Assembly (NCBI GenBank): GCA_030015575.1
Contig: JASDDO010000018.1
Location: 379,373,908-379,437,907, forward strand
Direction of reading: 5' to 3'
DNA from: Agapanthus africanus
Taxonomy: Eukaryota > Streptophyta > Magnoliopsida > Asparagales > Amaryllidaceae
Length of the DNA stretch: 64,000 bases
This document shows positions 23,701 to 34,106 of the stretch, piece by piece. How positions within the stretch are numbered: position 1 is the stretch's first letter; every line of letters begins with the position of its first letter. The translations under genes were made by a program, and so were the position numbers. The notes below the pieces were generated by a model that saw only the letters and a program-made list of their open reading frames with translations, searched no databases and was not told the origin of the DNA.

Positions 23701-24767
23701 TGATAGTCCCCCACGGCCTCTGCATCCATGCTAGCACCGTTCGCAACTCTGAGGGTCATGTCACCTGCCTTCAAAACTCTACGCTTTCTCAACGCCTGCA
23801 AAGAATTACAGATATGAGATCCTGATCCGGTATCCAATACCCAGGAAGTAGAGTTTATTGATAGACAATTTTCAATAACATACACACCTGAAGCTGAAGC
23901 TGCAACTCGCTTCAAATCCTGTGTTCTGGCTTTCCAAGCCTTGCAATCTTGTTTCCAGTGACCACTTTTGTGACAATAGAAGCATTCTTCCTTCCCCACC
24001 AGCTTCCCCGCTACCTTTGTTGCTTTACCCTTTCCCTTCGTATCCACTTTACCGACACCGCCTCTTGGTTTGGCGGGGGCTTTCTTCTTCTTGCCCTTGG
24101 CTTTCGCCCTGGACCTAGAAGAGGAAGATCCTCCTACAAACAAAGTGGATGTCTCCCTACCCTTCTGTAGGGTGCCCTCAGCAGTCCTCAACATGTTCAG
24201 AAGTTCGGCAAGTTCAACCTCCTTTCCTTGCATGTTGAAGTTAAGAATGAACTGGGCGTAAGTGGAAGGAAGGGACTGGAGAATCAAATCGGTATAGAGT
24301 TCATTCTCCAACGTGGTCCCAAGGTCCGCGAGCTCCTCTATGTAGCCGATCATCTTAAGCACGTGGTCCGCTACCGATGATCCGACGGCCAACCTTGCCG
24401 AAAAGAGCTTCTTCGACACTTCGTATCTTGCGATACGAGACTGCTCTCCATACAGTTCTTTTGTATGGAGAAATATGGACTCTAGGTCCATATTCTCGTG
24501 CCTCCTCTGATGGTCGTTGTCCATCGAGGCTAGTACGAGGCATTTGGCCCTCGCGCAATCTATCTCCCATGTCTTACGGATTTCTACATCCGCGACGCTG
24601 GAGGTGGGACCTGGGACGGGGGGAGCTTTGGTGGTAAGTATATACCCCAGCTTGTCATAAGTGATAGCCATCTTGACATTCCTGAGCCAATCTTTGTAGT
24701 TTGGCCCTGTCAATATGTTTTTATCTAATAGTAACTTAAGTCCGGTCATCTTGAATGGTCGCTGCAA
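20799..24767 (-). CDS. Gag-pol polyprotein of copia element B
   Basis: A single 1322-residue frame. The family-conserved start is probably the second methionine (MTGLKLLLDKN, codon at 24749-24747), because the same start is found in D. Domains in copia order: Gag (residues ~7-210); a basic linker; a zinc knuckle CFYCHKSGHWKQDC (~260); aspartic protease with DTGSGSH (~312); GAG-pre-integrase with HCRLGH and a CESC pair (~440-480); integrase core (~490-660); a proline/serine hinge; reverse transcriptase with YVDDILLIGND (~995); and RNase H with FTDSSF and MEAEYIAASDAAKEA (~1160-1310). It would be translated from full-length RNA and processed by its own protease. The frame ends 14 bases before the 3' LTR. 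Length and order are normal for the family. Confidence 0.95.
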   Translation of the reverse strand: MQRPFKMTGLKLLLDKNILTGPNYKDWLRNVKMAITYDKLGYILTTKAPPVPGPTSSVADVEIRKTWEIDCARAKCLVLASMDNDHQRRHENMDLESIFLHTKELYGEQSRIARYEVSKKLFSARLAVGSSVADHVLKMIGYIEELADLGTTLENELYTDLILQSLPSTYAQFILNFNMQGKEVELAELLNMLRTAEGTLQKGRETSTLFVGGSSSSRSRAKAKGKKKKAPAKPRGGVGKVDTKGKGKATKVAGKLVGKEECFYCHKSGHWKQDCKAWKARTQDLKRVAASASGVYVIENCLSINSTSWVLDTGSGSHICNSLQALRKRRVLKAGDMTLRVANGASMDAEAVGDYHLGLSDGHFLVLRSCYYVPNATCNIISVSLLSKEGYEFAFVSNVVNIHLNQVLIGSGTLNNGIYVLNQPQVFNIQNTHKRKSPDINQAFLWHCRLGHINETRLTKLHKEGYLDPFEYQSYATCESCLMGKMKKAPFTGHGERASELLGLVHSDVCGPMSTHARSGYSYFITFTDDFSRYGYVFLMKHKSEAFEKFQEYKSEVEKQTGKSIKILRSDRGGEYLSAEFLNYLKENGILSQLTPPYTPQHNGVSERRNRTLLDMVRSMMSKAELPRSFWGYALETAAHLLNQVPTKTVPTTPYQMWSGKKPCLKSFKTWGCPAFVKKQHADKLEARSVQCKFVGYPKNSKGYYFYYAEEQKVLVSRHARFLETEFLENQISESAVELEEIPEPQTITESLEEPEGSKEQDIPMPLRRSSRQSHPPERYYGFLIDGDREDCILDCDEPTSFQQAIQSVNSVKWLDAMRTEMESMYTNKVWTLDIAPDGVKPVGCKWIFKRKIGVDGQVETYKAILVAKGFRQRPGLEYDETFSPVAMLKSIRILLAIAAFHDYEIWQMDVKTAFLNGSLEECVYMDQPEGFIQSGSSGKVCKLLKSIYGLKQASRSWNICFDETVKEFDFIKNPDEPCIYSRFVARTVVFLVLYVDDILLIGNDIPMLQSVKGFLSHRFSMEDLGDASYILGIRIHRDRSKRILGLSQSRYIDTVLKRFSMEDSKRGNLPACHGITLSKEMSPKTDLERDRMSIIPYASAVGSIMYAMLCTRPDVAYALSVVSRYQSNPGEKHWIAVKNILKYLRRTKEMFLVYGGKDLQVEAFTDSSFQSDKDDSKSMSGFVFTLNGGAVCWKSSKQETVANSTMEAEYIAASDAAKEAVWMRKFLKELQVVPSIVDPIPLYCDNNGAIALAKEPRSHQKSRHILRRYHLIREIVDRQEIEVRRVASEDNTADPLTKALPQTQFERLIEMIGLRYASTWP

Positions 24768-26796
24768 TTAGGAGAGAGAAAAGAAACACTTTAGCATGAT
24801 GCTCTTGCAAGTTTAGAGTGGTTTTTAGTTTGTCTAAACTGGATGGCTCCCACTGTCTCTCGAATCCCTTCTCAAACCGTAAAGAAAAGGATTAGCCGGG
24901 ATCATTCTCACCGTACAATACTTGCTTAACCGTTCAGCCAGGCCAGTGTCGGTACTTCGAGGGAGGTTTTCCAACGCTTTCGCAAAGTTCCTTAATTAAG
25001 TAACCTCTTTTCCCTGTGGGCGTAGCCCCGCTAACACCTTTCTAGGCACCTACTAGGTTTATAGCATTGATCGTTAAGTGAGAGTTTTCCCGAGGAGTAG
25101 CATATACTCACAGTAGGATCGGGATCCAAATATCATCGCGTGATAAAACCGAAGGAATCCTACCAGAATCATCACACTCCAAATGGTATGCAAATCTAGC
25201 AAGTTTCAGTACTTATGAAACTCTCGATGTGGATTTTTGCCCCATGCTCTTATGACCTTGACTAAGGCCAACAAATCATAAGTCACATGTCAAGTTCTAC
25301 CCGTCGTTATCCAGGTTAATTTGAACCCACCCGTATCCACCCTTGACTATGGCCAACAAGGCAATACGACTGTCTCAAACCAACGCATTCTATCTATGCA
25401 ACATATGAATACCCACCAGCTACCAAACACTGTGCCTTGACTAAGGCCAACAAACACAGCTTGAATACCGTTGAATATTCATATGAAACGACGGAGGGCT
25501 ACGGATGGTTTTGGCGAAACCGTGAACTTGATATAATCGATGGAACGAGATAGCTTTTAAAAGGAGTGGTTCAAGCTCCGCGTTTAAAAGTTTAGTTTTT
25601 GAAAAGAACCGAGTGGTTTTCAAAGTGTTCCAATCGACTTTTACTTGGTTTATTTCTTGCATTAGTTCTTTTAATGCGTCCCATCATTTAATCCTACCAT
25701 TGCAGAAAACAACCAAAATATGACGTACGCTTATGCCATTCGCATTCGCCACGGGGCCCCGTCATCACCCGTTAGGTTACTTAACTAACGACAGAGCGGG
25801 GGCTGGGCTAGCGCGGCTGTAAAACATAAGCAACGCCTAAATAGTTATTATATATAAATATATAGCAATGATAGACATTACAGATCACAGATGAATACAT
25901 TGGATATACTAGGAATCCGCAATGCGTTCGAGCCTGCAACGCAAAGCGGATTACACGGTCGCGGTGAATAGCCAATACCCCACCCAAGACCCCTACGGGT
26001 GCGGCAAACTACCCGCCAAGCACCCGAAGCGAAGCAACCTCCCTCACCACCGTGAGTAGGCCACTCGGCGCTTCGAGATACCCGGTAGTTTGTGCACCCC
26101 TCCATGGGTCTATCCTAGGAGCAAAAACAGTAAAAAGAATTATACAATGACGGCTACAACCCCGACCCGGTTGTGCGGCCATACAAAGAATATTATTACA
26201 CCAATTTACATGTTACAAATGAATGAAAGAAAAACAACGCTCATCTCACATCCACCCCGGCCATTCACCCGCGACGATCCAATCCATTCATATCCACAAA
26301 CCAATAACAATCACAGATCATGTATAACCCCGACTAATCGTCTTATAGCGATTAGCCGACGTTCAATACATGCAAGCATTACAGATATAACCGATGTAGT
26401 TAAAGTGTAGTGAAGTTCCGAAAAATACGGATTTATAGGCCCCCAAAAGTAAATTTTAGTTCTGGAAAATCTGGGCACATATAACATATCCTAAAAATCC
26501 TAAAACCAACACAGAAACATACTGCACCAAAAACGATACAGAGAGGGGACAAGACGGCCGCGCTTCCGCGGCAAGAGCTTCCTTATGCCGCGGAAGCGCG
26601 GTCCTCTAGACTCCTCTCTGGTTCGTCTTTGGTGGTATTTCACACAAAACCCTGAGATAATTTTTGAAGTATAAAGTTTTTCATTTTGACCAGAAAAAAA
26701 ATTAACAGAAACTAGGGTTTTGCGAGTTTGGTTTTTCGATTTTCCGGTTTCGAAACTTCGTTACACTTAACTACTTAGCTAGTTTAGGTTTAGTTA
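24768..26796 (-). mobile_element. Long 5' leader of copia element B
   Basis: About 2 kb of non-coding sequence between primer site and gag. It holds the hairpin at 26539-26620 and three copies of a dyad (TTGACTAAGGCCAA type) at 25258-25271, 25343-25356 and 25437-25450. Right before gag on the minus strand is a pyrimidine-rich tract with CTAAT and TTGCAG (CAG at 24764-24762), which looks like a splice acceptor. Whether it is used is unknown. Confidence 0.8.
26539..26620 (-). other. GC-rich hairpin in the leader of B
   Basis: The inner arms 26558-26573 and 26586-26601 are a perfect 16-base inverted repeat (CCGCGCTTCCGCGGCA) around a 12-base loop. An outer pair, CAGAGAGG (26539-26546) with CCTCTCTG (26613-26620), extends the stem. 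It lies about 200 bases after the primer site, as in A and D. Confidence 0.85.
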
Positions 26797-26810
26797 GGCT
26801 CTGATACCAC
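26797..26810 (-). other. Primer binding site of element B (tRNA-iMet)
   Basis: GTGGTATCAGAGCC on the minus strand, directly after the 5' LTR. Confidence 0.93.
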
Positions 26811-28842
26811 TGTAAGTCCGTGTTGCCCACCCCGGTGCTTACGGGGAGGCGGAAAACATAATAAAAAACGGATTTTTAATGACTTAGGCAACATGGACTT
26901 TCCTTGTGAGGATCTTTGCTAAACGAAAACTAGCTAAAGTAAACTAACAACTAACTAAGTTGTAGAAAGGTTATACCTTTGGTCTTTAGTCCTTCTCTCC
27001 TTGCTCGTCGGAACGGTAGAAAGGCCTCACCTTGCTTGTCTTCTTCCGTCAAAGAAAGATCCACTTGAAAGCCACCACCTTTAGCTTCAACTCCAAGCTA
27101 GGAGTAACTAGAGTGCAAGAAATGCTAAGACTTGAACCCTAGAAGAGAGTAGAGAGGATCAAGTGAAGGTTTTTCTCAAGCTTTTTGTTTCTCAACACAT
27201 GAGAGGGAGAGAGCTTGAGGGAGAGGATGAACAAGAGAGAGAAATGATATGAGAGAATGAGAAAATAATAGAGCTCTTCTCACTAATATGTGTGAATTAA
27301 TTTAATTGAATAATTAGTTAGATAATTATCATGGTAAATCATGACATGACCATTATCATTTCAAATTGCAAAGATCAAAAAGCATCTTCCAAAAGAAATT
27401 ATGATGGTCAAAGTGTCAACCTAGGTCAACAAGTCAAAGAAGTCAAATGGTCAACAACCACAACCATGGATAATTATTAAACTAATTACTAATTAACAAT
27501 AACACACACATAAATATTAGGGTTAATAAAATGACAATAGCCATTAACCCTAATCAAGGTCCTCTCCCTCAATCTCAAGCAACTGTGCATACGCACCCGC
27601 ATTCGTGATCCGAGGAACACGAACACAATGAGAAAAACCAATCTCTAATCATATACTAGGATCCGGCTTAAACCAAAGCCCGCTAGTATAAACTGTCCGG
27701 ACAGCAAACGTGCACAAGTGCGCGGATGCGAACGAACCCTGTCGCAAAACCATGCGACCTCTACTCATTTTGCCTAAAGGCGAATAGCTCTCTGTGTGGG
27801 ACTCTAAAGACTCGACACTACGCTGGCAGTGGGTTTAACCACAGACCGCAAGCGGCACTAGCTGTACGTAACGGTCCCCAGGTAGATGTCGATAAGAAGA
27901 CTGACGAGGTGAACCCCATCTGCACTCCTACTGAGCCTGTATGTGACAGTCTCCGTACAGTCCGGTCTGTTCGTCTGATACATCGCATGGCGGGCCTAGG
28001 GGGGCGGTGAACGTCAGTCCCCTAATAGCGGTACAAGTCGTGTCGGAGTGTAGCCCAGAACACCCTGAGATAACACTGGAAACCTACCAGTATATCTCGC
28101 TTGCCCTGGCCAGGGACTACTCGTGTAATGGCTCTCCTGGACACAGCGCGATGTCAACCCCCAATACCGGGAGAGACGAATCCTGTCTAACTGTCACTGC
28201 CTCCAAGTGCTTCGGGACTGCACCCAAAAACTACCTGTTTGCACAGCTCCTTTGAGCCGTGGTAGGGTAGTAATCAAAGTGCAGTGGGAACACACTCGAG
28301 GCGAAGTGACAGTGTCAAGTCAGCGGACTAAGCTGTACTCATGTCACCTGGGAACTGATAACTGACGATAGGTATATTACCAACCAACAGTTCCCGACGA
28401 GTCCTGTCCAGTGTACTCGTAACCTAACGAGCACCCGCATACTATCCCAAGTACGACGTACTAACGGCTGTGGGACAGACCGTCTCCCACACTGGGATGA
28501 GAAGCGCATACGCTAGTCTACTCCGGAGTATCGATGCCCTGTCTCGATAGTCCAACGACCAGGGACCTGTATAAGGATGTGCTTATAGATTACCCAGCTC
28601 CCACGAGTGCGAGCGCCATCACAACGCTGGTAATCAAGCAAAGATCCTAAGGGCTCTACTAATATGTATACCAGCAATATGCTAAAAGAAACACATGCAC
28701 ATATTAAAGCAGAGACAAACCAAGTAGCATACTACCATTTCGAGCAAGATTGTATATACAACTGTGAATATCCCAAGCTTCCATTAAGTAATATACAAAC
28801 TAGTATGATACAGTAATGGCCTCTAGGGCATATACACTAACA
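26811..28842 (-). repeat. 5' LTR of copia element B
   Basis: 2032 bp, same length as 18753-20784 and almost identical to it. The W-box cluster is at about 27407-27454. It carries the promoter for B by position. Confidence 0.95.
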
Positions 28843-28847
28843 TACTG

Positions 28848-31030
28848 TACATTGGATGTATATTGTAGTGGATGCTGGGATATATATAGGTAGGACTTTC
28901 TTGCTCGACATGATAGTACGCTATCAGGTTGCTCTTTATCTTAACATAGTTACTTGCAGTCTCTCTATTACATGTTGATAAAGCCCTTAGGATGTGTACT
29001 CGACTTGCAGGACTATGATGTAGATCATACTAGTGGGGCCTGGGTAGTCAATGAGTACATCCTTCAATGTTCCTAGTCGTGGGAATATCGAGACGGGGCA
29101 TCGATATTCCAGAGTAGACTAGCGTATATCTTCTCGACCCATGTGATGGGCGATGAATGATCCCATATCCATTGGTGTTTGAAATCAGAGATGGTATGCG
29201 GATGCGCAATGGAGACTGGGTACACTGAACGGACTCGCCGAGAACTCCCAGATGGTATTATACCTCACGTCAGATGGAAGTTCTCTGGTGACACTAGTAC
29301 AGCTTAGTCTGTTGACCCAAGATCGTCATAGAGTCTTGTGTGTCTCCCACTGTGCTTTGATTTCCACCCTACCACGGCTCTACTGAGTCGTGCAAACAGG
29401 TGGTTTTTAGGTACAGTCCCGATTCACATGGAGGCAATGAGCGATAGGAGGGGATTCGTCTCTCCCGGTATTGCGGGTTGATGTTGCGCTATGCTCGACT
29501 GGCCATAACTGGAAATCCCTGGCCATGGTTGCAGTGATTTGCTGGTAAGAGTTATCAGTAGTTTCACGCTTGTTATGGACCTTACATCAGCATAACTTAT
29601 CAAGCTACTGGGGTCTTACGTTTACCACCCCTAGGAGAGATATGCGACATATCAGACGAACAGACTGGACTGTACGGTAAGTGTTACTGGTTGGATTCAC
29701 AGGAGTGTGAGTGGGCTTGCTCGTTGATCTTCTGATCGCTCAATACCCGGGTGGCCGTTACGTTTAGCAGACCGCTTGCGGCTTGCTGGTGTTTGATATG
29801 ATCATCACCTGCTACCGGCGTATTGACGAGTCTTTAGAGTCCTACACAGAGGTTTCCTGGCTCAAGCAAAACGAAATAGGAGCGCATATGAGATATGTGC
29901 AGGACCGAGAATAATACCAGTATGTGATACTGTATTATATTCTCGCGATTCATATCATCGGACTGTTATATAAGATATAGCCGGGTTACCGAATCAAATG
30001 TTGATTCGATACATTGATACACTTGATATTAGTCGGTTATATGCGGTATGACCGGATCATTAAATCAAGTGTTGATTTAATGATTTAATGTATAATTATA
30101 TATTTGATATATTACTTTACATTAACTAGTATTTGTTCACTTAAGATTGATTTTCTCACTTAATGTGCATAAGTAGTATATGTGATATATTTTTGTGCAC
30201 TTGATTGTATCATGTTTGATGATACATGCAAACTTGGGTGTGTGCTATACACCATGTTTAGTTAATGGTTAGGGTTTCATTTGCCTTATTTATTTATTTC
30301 ATTTATTTATTTTTGGCAAGAAACAAAAACAAAATGGTGGTGGCTTTTCTCATTTTTGCTTGAAGCTTCATGAAGCTTCATAGCATCTTTGACAAAGTCT
30401 AAGCATTTTATTTTATTCTTAACCCAACCATTAGCCTAAACCCTAGTTTCGTCTCTACACTAGTTACACTCACCCATGGTTGCTAAATGATAAGGATCAC
30501 TTGATTTTCTATTATTCATTATTCATTTTCTTTTCTTCTTCTTCTTCATGAAGAGAAGAAAGCTCTCTTGAAAATTTCCAAGTGATGAATCCAAGTGAGA
30601 AATCCAATTCCAAAGTGAACCCACTTCCTATTTCGTCATCCTCTACCACTTGCCATGTAGTATAGTGTGTTATCTTCACAAATTTCATGACCTAGTGAAG
30701 ATGGAGCTTGAGTTTGAGTTGCCTCAACGTAGATCATCTTCGGCATCGAAGTCAACGACCTAGCCCGATCATTTCTCCGACGAAACCATCGCTAGAGTCC
30801 AGGATCCGATGATCGCAGCGGAGGGACGTCATCACGGAGCTAAAGAGGTGGAGGACCGGATCTACAAAGGTTGTAGTCACTTTCACTTTATAGTAAAGTT
30901 GTTTACTTGTATATGTTTCGCCTTACCTCTAGTAACGATCTAGCATTAGGATTTCTCGGCACATGTAAAATTAGATTTTGGCTTGGTTGATCAGTTTTGG
31001 AATCTCTTGAGTGTGCCTAGGAACCCTACA
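28848..31030 (+). repeat. 3' LTR of element A, remainder
   Basis: Resumes at TACATTGGATGTATATTG exactly where the 5' LTR copy continues (position 686), and ends GGAACCCTACA. Together with 18718-18752 it makes a 2218 bp LTR. It is followed by the CCTAT duplication and the resumed pol of element C. Confidence 0.93.
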
Positions 31031-31995
31031 CCTATGCTACAATCTGTCAAAGGGTTCTTGTCATACAGGTTTTCCATGAAGGACCTGGGCGATGCCAACT
31101 GCATTCTGGGGGTCCAGATCTATCGTGATAGATCTAAAAGGATGTTGGGACTTTCACAGTCAAGGTACATCGACACCATACTTAAACGATTTAGTATGGA
31201 AGATTCCAAGCGCGGTAATCTGCCGGCTTGTCACGGAATCACCCTATCCAAAGAGATGTCTCCCAAGACTGATTTATAAAGGGCTCGCATGTCATCAATA
31301 CCCTACGCATCTGCGGTAGGCTCTATTATGTATGCGATGTTGTGTACCAGACCAGATGTAGCATACGCATTAAGCGTTGTAAGGCGGTATCAGTCGGACC
31401 CAGGGGAGAAGCACTGGATAGCGGTAAAGAACATTCTCAAGTACCTGAGAAGGACTAAGGAGATGTTCTTGGTGTATGGCGGAAAAGACCTCCAGATCGA
31501 GGCCTTTGCCGACTCCAGCTTCCAGAGTGACAAGGATGATTCCAAGTCCATGTCGGGTTATGTCTTTACCCACAATGGAGGGGCGGTGTGTTGGAAGAGT
31601 TCCAAACAGGAAACCGTTGCTGACTCGACGATGGAAGCGGAATATATCGCTGCTGCAGATGCCGCAAAAGAAGCCGTCTGGATGAGGAAGTTCTTAACGG
31701 AACTTCAGGTGGTTCCGTCCATTGTTGATCCAATACCTCTGTATTGCGACAACAACGGGGCTATAGCTTTAGCGAAGGAACCCAGGTCCCATCAGAAGTC
31801 CAGACACATCTTGAGGCGGTATCACCTGATCAGGGAGATCGTGGGTCGCCAGGAGATCGAGGTTCGGAAAGTTGCTAGGGAAGATAACACTGCTGATCCA
31901 CTTACGAAGGCCTTACCCCAGACTCAGTTCGAGCGGCTGATCGAGATGATAGGTCTTCGATACGCCAGTATATGGCCTTAGTGCAAGTGGGAGAT
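31031..31995 (+). mobile_element. Copia element C, right interior (end of RT, RNase H)
   Basis: Resumed polyprotein of C after the A insertion: the end of reverse transcriptase (RFSMKDLGDANCILG, RPDVAYALSVV) and RNase H (DSSFQSDKDDSKSMSGY, AKEPRSHQKSRHILRRYHLIREI, ADPLTKALP). It closes with GTGCAAGTGGGAGAT, the purine tract, immediately before the 3' LTR at 31996. Besides the split by A there are only one or two breaks, so C was probably near-whole when A landed. Confidence 0.92.
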
Positions 31996-34106
31996 TGTTA
32001 GTGTATATGCCCAGAGGCCATTACTGTATCATACTAGTTTGTATATTACTTAATGGAAGCTTGGGATATTCACAGTTGTATATACAATCTTGCTCAAAAT
32101 GGTAGTATGCTACTTGGTTTGTTTCTACTTTAATATGTGCATGTGTTTCTTTTAGCATATTGCTTATACATATTAGTAGAGCCCTTAGGATCTTTGCTTG
32201 ATTACCAGCGTTGTTATGGCAGTCACACTAGTGGGGGCTGGGTAATCTACAAGCACATCCTTATACAGGTCTCTAGTCGTAGGATTATCGAGACGGAGCA
32301 TCGATACTCCGGAGTAGACTAGCGTATACGCTTCTTATCCCAGCACGGGAGACAGTCTGTCCTACAGTCGTCAGTACGTCGTACTTGAGATAGTATGCGG
32401 GTGCTCGTTAGGTTACGAGTACACTGGACAGGACTCGTCGGGAACTGATTGGTTGGTACTATACCTATCGTCAGTTATCAGTTCCCAGGTGACATGAGTA
32501 CAGCTTAGTCCGCTGACTTGACACTGTCACTTCGCCTCGAGTGTGTTCCCACTATACTTTGATTACTACCCTACCACGGCTCAAAGGAGTTGTGCAAACA
32601 GGTAGTAATTGGGTGCAGTCCCGAAGCACTTGGAGGCAGTGACGGTTAGACAGGATTCGTCTCTCCCGGTATTGGGGGTTGATATCGCGCTATGTCTAGG
32701 AGAGCCATTAAACAAGTAGTTGCTGCCCAGGGCAAGCGAGATATACTGGTAGGTTTCCAGTGTTATCTCAGGGTGTTCTGGGCTACACTCCGACACGACT
32801 TGTACCGCTATTAGGGGACTGAAGTTTACCACCCCCTAGGCCCGCCATGCGATATTCTCAGACGAACAGACCGGACTGTACGGAGATTGTCACATTCAGG
32901 CTTAGTAGGAGTTCAGATGGGTTTCACCTCGTCCGTCTTCTTATCGGCATTTACCTGGGGGCCGTTACGCACAGCTAGTGCCGCTTGCGGTCTGTGGTTA
33001 AACCCACTGCCAGCGTAGTGTCGAGTCTTTAGAGTCCTACACAGAGAGCTATTCGCCTTTAGGCAAAAGAGTAGAGGTCGCATGGTTTTGCGACAGGGTT
33101 CGGTCCCATCCGCGCACTTGTGCATGTTTAGTGACCGGGCAGTTATTACTAGCGGGCTTTGGTTTAAGCCAGATCCTAGTATATGTTTTGGGATTGGTTT
33201 TATCTTAGTTGTATTCGTGTTCCCCGGAACGCGGATGCGGGTGTGTATGCACAGTTGACAGAGACACAGGCAGAGGATTCTCATTAGGGTTGTTGACTGT
33301 TGACTATTGACTTTTGCTAAACCCTAATAAGAATAAGAAATATGATTAATGATAATATTAATTAAGTATTATTGTGTCATGGTTGGGATGAAGAGTTGAC
33401 TTTGTTGACTTGTTGACTTTGTTGACCGGTTAACTAGGTTGGACTAGTTGGCCACCATCATTACAATGGATATCATTTCATGGCAAAGACTTTTGCTTGC
33501 TTGTTTCTTTTTGCAAAATGAGTGCATGAAATGATATGGCCATTTTGACTTGAACCATCACATAATACTCAATTACTATTATGAGTTATCATGATTTTGG
33601 ATTATGAGAGCATGGATGGCAAAAGACTTATTCACTTTTCATTTGGCTTTCTCTCTCTTGAGCTCTCTCATCTTCAAGCTTTCCCTCTTCCTCTTGCTCT
33701 CTCTAGTTCATGGTTCTACTTGTCTCATGTGTTGAGAAGCAAGAACCATATAGATAAAACCCAAAACACTCCTCTGCTCATCCTAGTTCAAAAGGCCTAG
33801 CAAGCCAAGCGTTCTAGTTTCTTCAAGTTTGAAGTAGAAGCCAAAAGGTAAAAGCTTTCGGGTGGATCCATCTTCGGCGCGAGGAGACGACGAGGTGAGG
33901 CCGATTCGTACACCGCAAAGAGTTGAAGACGAAGGAGTTCAAGAAAGGTATAAACCCCTAACCGAGTAGGTAAAACTCCTAGTTAGGTTGTTAGGTAGTT
34001 GTTTAACAAAGATCCGTATTTTGAGTCCATGTTACCACCCTAGAAAAATCGGTTTCCATCATTTCCGCAACCCCAAAGAGCCGAGGAAGGGTAGCATGGA
34101 CTTACA
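31996..34106 (+). repeat. 3' LTR of copia element C
   Basis: 2111 bp from TGTTAGTGTATATGCCC to GCATGGACTTACA, the same family as the LTRs of B and D. It contains W-box cores at about 33254-33430 (including GTTGACTGTTGACTATTGAC). C's 5' LTR is outside the window, so its age cannot be estimated here. The base after 34106 starts E sequence (GGTGAGTAGATTTAT), matched by the other E LTR at about 53056. Confidence 0.92.

Larger units (their letters stand above)
18753..28842 (-). mobile_element. Copia element B, complete and young
   Basis: This 10,090 bp Ty1/copia element lies on the minus strand inside the 3' LTR of A, with a perfect target duplication TACTG (18748-18752 and 28843-28847). The LTRs are 2032 bp each (18753-20784, 26811-28842) and I count about four differences, so insertion was well under 0.1 My ago at the assumed rate. 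The interior holds one uninterrupted gag-pol frame and a leader of about 2 kb. The element looks whole. The purine tract plus LTR start (GTGCAAGTGGGAGAT then TGTTAG..TATGCCCTAGAGG) resemble BARE-1, so I place it in the Angela lineage with moderate confidence. Confidence 0.95.
651..31030 (+). mobile_element. Copia element A, complete insertion carrying nested G and B
   Basis: This LTR retrotransposon is inserted in the reverse-transcriptase region of element C. Its ends are TGTTAG at 651 and CCTACA at 31030. A five-base target duplication, CCTAT, lies at 646-650 and 31031-31035. Order of parts: 5' LTR 651-2874, primer site, long leader, gag-pol remnant, purine tract, 3' LTR. Two later elements interrupt it: gypsy G (4486-14360) in the leader and copia B (18753-28842) in the 3' LTR. 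Without them A is about 10.4 kb. The interior is heavily broken (many breaks), while the two LTRs differ at about 3.7 % of positions by my count, roughly 1.4 My at 1.3e-8 per site per year. Confidence 0.92.
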
